Shown one piece after another: positions 61,934-64,000 of a stretch of 64,000 nt of DNA (positions within the stretch are counted from its first letter, which is position 1; each line of letters opens with the position of its first letter). The stretch spans positions 1-64,000 of the forward strand of contig CBFHHV010000003.1 in assembly GCA_965655775.1 (NCBI GenBank), read 5' to 3'. Below the pieces are notes generated by a model. That model worked only from the letters and a program-made list of their open reading frames with translations, did not search any database and was not told the DNA's origin. This stretch comes from Marisimplicoccus sp965655775. Lineage in GTDB: Bacteria > Bacteroidota > Bacteroidia > Flavobacteriales > Flavobacteriaceae. The position numbers and the translations under genes were made by a program.

Positions 61934-64000
61934 TTTTTCTTTTTTGGATTAAGATATTGTTTAGCAATATCTAATGTAATTGTTTTTGGATCTATTTCTT
62001 TAGGGATCTCTACTTTCTTTTTTCCCATAGAGATAATAGACCTTCCCCATCTACCTTTTTCAACTTTAATACCCTCATCAGTCCATTCAGATATAAGTTT
62101 TTCTTTTTCTTTTTTAATTTTTAATTGAATAAGTTCTTCAATTTCAGTTATTGCCAAATTGTCAAAATCATAAGTCTTATTAACATTAATAAACATATCA
62201 TTCCATTTGATAAATGGACCAAATCTTCCCTTACCCTTTGTTACAGGTTTATCGTTATACGTGTGAATAGGTTCTTCAGATTTTAATTTTTCTTCTATTA
62301 ACTCTATTGCTAAATTTAAATCAACTGAGTGAGGGTCAATTCCATTTGGAATGGATATGGATTTAGCAGAAAATTTTATATATGGGCCGTATCTTCCATT
62401 ATTTACAGTTACAATCTCATCTTTGTAGTTTCCAATTTCCTTAGGGAACTTGAATAACTCAAGTGCTTCTTCAAGAGATATAGTATCAAGCTGTTGATCC
62501 TTAGTCAAACTAGCAAATAATGGCTTTTCCTCTTCATCAATTGTTCCAATTTGTGCAATTGGTCCAAACTTTCCAAGTCTAACTTTAATAACCCTACCAG
62601 AAACAGGATCAGATCCTAGAATCTTTTCTCCAGACTGTCTTTCCGCATTGTCTTTGACCTCGTTTACATTTTCATGAAAATCATTATAGAATTGCTTTAT
62701 GATATCTGTCCAATCCTGATCTCCAGTTGCGATTTTATCAAAATTCTTTTCAACCTCCGCAGTAAAACCATAATCTAAAATGTTGTTGAAGTTATCAACC
62801 AAAAAATCATTTACTATCATTCCTATATCAGTAGGAACTAGTTTTCCTTTGTTTGAACCTGTTTTTTCTTTTAATTGTGTCTCTTTAATACCACTTTGAC
62901 TAAACTCTATAAAGTTATAGCTACGATCAGTTCCTTCATTAACTCCTTTAGCAATGTATCCTCTATTTTGAATTGTTGAAATAGTTGTGGCATATGTGGC
63001 AGGTCTTCCAATTCCTAATTCTTCAAGTTTCTTCACCAGTGAAGCCTCAGTATATCTCGAAGGTGGTCTTGAGAAAGACTCCCTTGAAGAAATAGATAAC
63101 AAATTAAGATTCTCGTCAATAGTAAGTACTGGTAAAACACCTTTCTCTTCTTCAATTTCATCATCTGTTCCTTCATTATACACTCTGAGAAAACCATCAA
63201 ATTTTATTACCTCTCCCCTCGCAACAAAAAATTGACTGTAAGCTTCTGAATTTATATTTACAACTGTTCTTTCAATTTGAGCGTCTGACATTTGAGAAGA
63301 AATTGTTCTCTTCCAAATTAATTGATATAATCTTTGCTGATCATAATCAGAAGTTATTTCCTCGACATTAATATCAGTAGGTCTTACTGCTTCATGCGCT
63401 TCTTGAGCTGACTTGTTTTTATTTTTGTAGTTCCTAGTATTTACATAATCTTCCCCATACTTACTCTCAATCTTTTGAACAATTGATGTCTTTGCATCAT
63501 TTGAAATAGTCACACTATCAGTTCTCATATAAGTTATAAGCCCTGCCTCATATAGTTTTTGAGCAGTTGACATTGTTCTTGTTACTCCAAACCCTAGTTT
63601 CCTTGAAGCTTCTTGCTGAAGAGTAGATGTAGTAAATGGTGGAGTCGGAGATTTTTTTGCAGGTTTCTGATCAACACTAGACACATTAAAAACAGAATTA
63701 TAATTTTTTTCTAAAAACTCTTTTACCTCTTGAACAGAGAAATACTTTTCATTTAATTCGGCCTTTAATTTTACTCCTTCTTCATTTTCAAAAACTCCAA
63801 TTAATTTGTATGAACTCTTAGATGTAAAATTTTTAATTTCTCTTTCTTTTTCAACAATAAGCCTAACAGATACAGATTGAACTCTTCCTGCTGATAACCC
63901 TGCCTTAACTTTTCTCCACAGAACAGGGGATAGCTCATAACCTACCAATCTATCAAGTACTCTTCTAGCTTGCTGTGCATTAACCAAATTAAAATTAATG
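61930..64000 (-). CDS. topA: DNA topoisomerase I, C-terminal part (runs off the window)
   Basis: About 690 residues are present, with no stop before the window edge. They cover part of the catalytic core: NAQQARRVLDRLVGYELSP, AGRVQSVSVRL, AGLITYMRTDSV with the catalytic Tyr, and VRPTDINVEEI. The C-terminal part has repeats of the form GR(F/Y)GP(F/Y)IK (for example GKGRFGPFIKW, NNGRYGPYIKF). These are the topo C-terminal repeats that replace zinc fingers in some bacteria; no Cys4 finger is visible. It relaxes negative supercoils. The TTG at 63987 is internal, not the start, as the conserved sequence continues upstream. Confidence 0.95.
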   Translation of the reverse strand, partial: INFNLVNAQQARRVLDRLVGYELSPVLWRKVKAGLSAGRVQSVSVRLIVEKEREIKNFTSKSSYKLIGVFENEEGVKLKAELNEKYFSVQEVKEFLEKNYNSVFNVSSVDQKPAKKSPTPPFTTSTLQQEASRKLGFGVTRTMSTAQKLYEAGLITYMRTDSVTISNDAKTSIVQKIESKYGEDYVNTRNYKNKNKSAQEAHEAVRPTDINVEEITSDYDQQRLYQLIWKRTISSQMSDAQIERTVVNINSEAYSQFFVARGEVIKFDGFLRVYNEGTDDEIEEEKGVLPVLTIDENLNLLSISSRESFSRPPSRYTEASLVKKLEELGIGRPATYATTISTIQNRGYIAKGVNEGTDRSYNFIEFSQSGIKETQLKEKTGSNKGKLVPTDIGMIVNDFLVDNFNNILDYGFTAEVEKNFDKIATGDQDWTDIIKQFYNDFHENVNEVKDNAERQSGEKILGSDPVSGRVIKVRLGKFGPIAQIGTIDEEEKPLFASLTKDQQLDTISLEEALELFKFPKEIGNYKDEIVTVNNGRYGPYIKFSAKSISIPNGIDPHSVDLNLAIELIEEKLKSEEPIHTYNDKPVTKGKGRFGPFIKWNDMFINVNKTYDFDNLAITEIEELIQLKIKKEKEKLISEWTDEGIKVEKGRWGRSIISMGKKKVEIPKEIDPKTITLDIAKQYLNPKKKK

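Overview
The window is a compact stretch of a low-GC (roughly 30% by eye) chromosome that looks like a marine, streamlined member of the Bacteroidota, most likely Flavobacteriia. The signs are a SusC/SusD pair, a NagB-LmbE fusion, NhaD, the 'putative porin' family, many secreted proteins and lipoproteins, no obvious Shine-Dalgarno sites, and repeated copies of the Bacteroidota -7 promoter element TAnnTTTG. Coding density is very high: no gap exceeds 300 bases, and most convergent genes overlap at their stop codons. I see no IS element, phage, CRISPR array, toxin-antitoxin pair, rRNA or origin. Three tRNA genes are present (Leu-TAG, Val-TAC, initiator Met-CAT), none with an encoded CCA.

Layout. 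1-14.4 kb: a partial sugar aminotransferase divergent from waaA; alkaline phosphatase and a D-aminoacylase-like lipoprotein; M20 dipeptidase; ruvC with a TonB-C-like lipoprotein; a small four-cysteine membrane protein coupled to a divergent Nramp-like transporter and then lipA; lpxK; a Nif3 / Zn-ribbon-like pair; asparaginase and M48 protease; two small membrane proteins. 14.5-19.8 kb: a glycerol / glycerophosphodiester operon (glpK-glpD-glpF-SDR-GDPD). 19.8-26 kb: two secreted paralogues of unknown function, SDR, S9 peptidase, tRNA-Val, homocysteine methyltransferase and DUF1295. 26-37 kb: OM protein, folC, nhaD, a third secreted paralogue, anmK, porin, rnhB, a large propeller-like lipoprotein, lipB. 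37-46 kb: housekeeping genes (lysS, alaS, der, era) with cell-wall hydrolases and a MerR regulator, then the initiator tRNA. 46-60 kb: a DUF819 membrane protein and an uptake/degradation cluster read leftwards: nagB-lmbE, M20D amidohydrolase, susC, susD, gamma-glutamyltransferase, a TPR-SGNH chimera and two SGNH hydrolases. 60-64 kb: trxB, an arginase-fold protein lacking metal ligands, and the 3' part of topA.

Together the genes suggest a heterotroph that scavenges peptides, phosphoesters, glycerol phospholipid headgroups and amino sugars. The most distinctive signals are: (1) a set of promoters whose TAnnTTTG element lies only 4-7 nt before the start codon, implying leaderless or near-leaderless mRNAs; (2) a conserved-looking secreted two-domain family in three copies; (3) several proteins of metal-dependent families that have lost the defining metal ligands (Nramp-like, Zn-ribbon, arginase-like, D-aminoacylase-like); (4) an NqrM-like small protein translationally coupled to the divergent Nramp-like transporter; (5) a TPR-SGNH gene that looks like a deletion fusion; and (6) overlapping stop codons at nine of twelve convergent gene junctions. 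All family assignments come from motif recognition without database searches.
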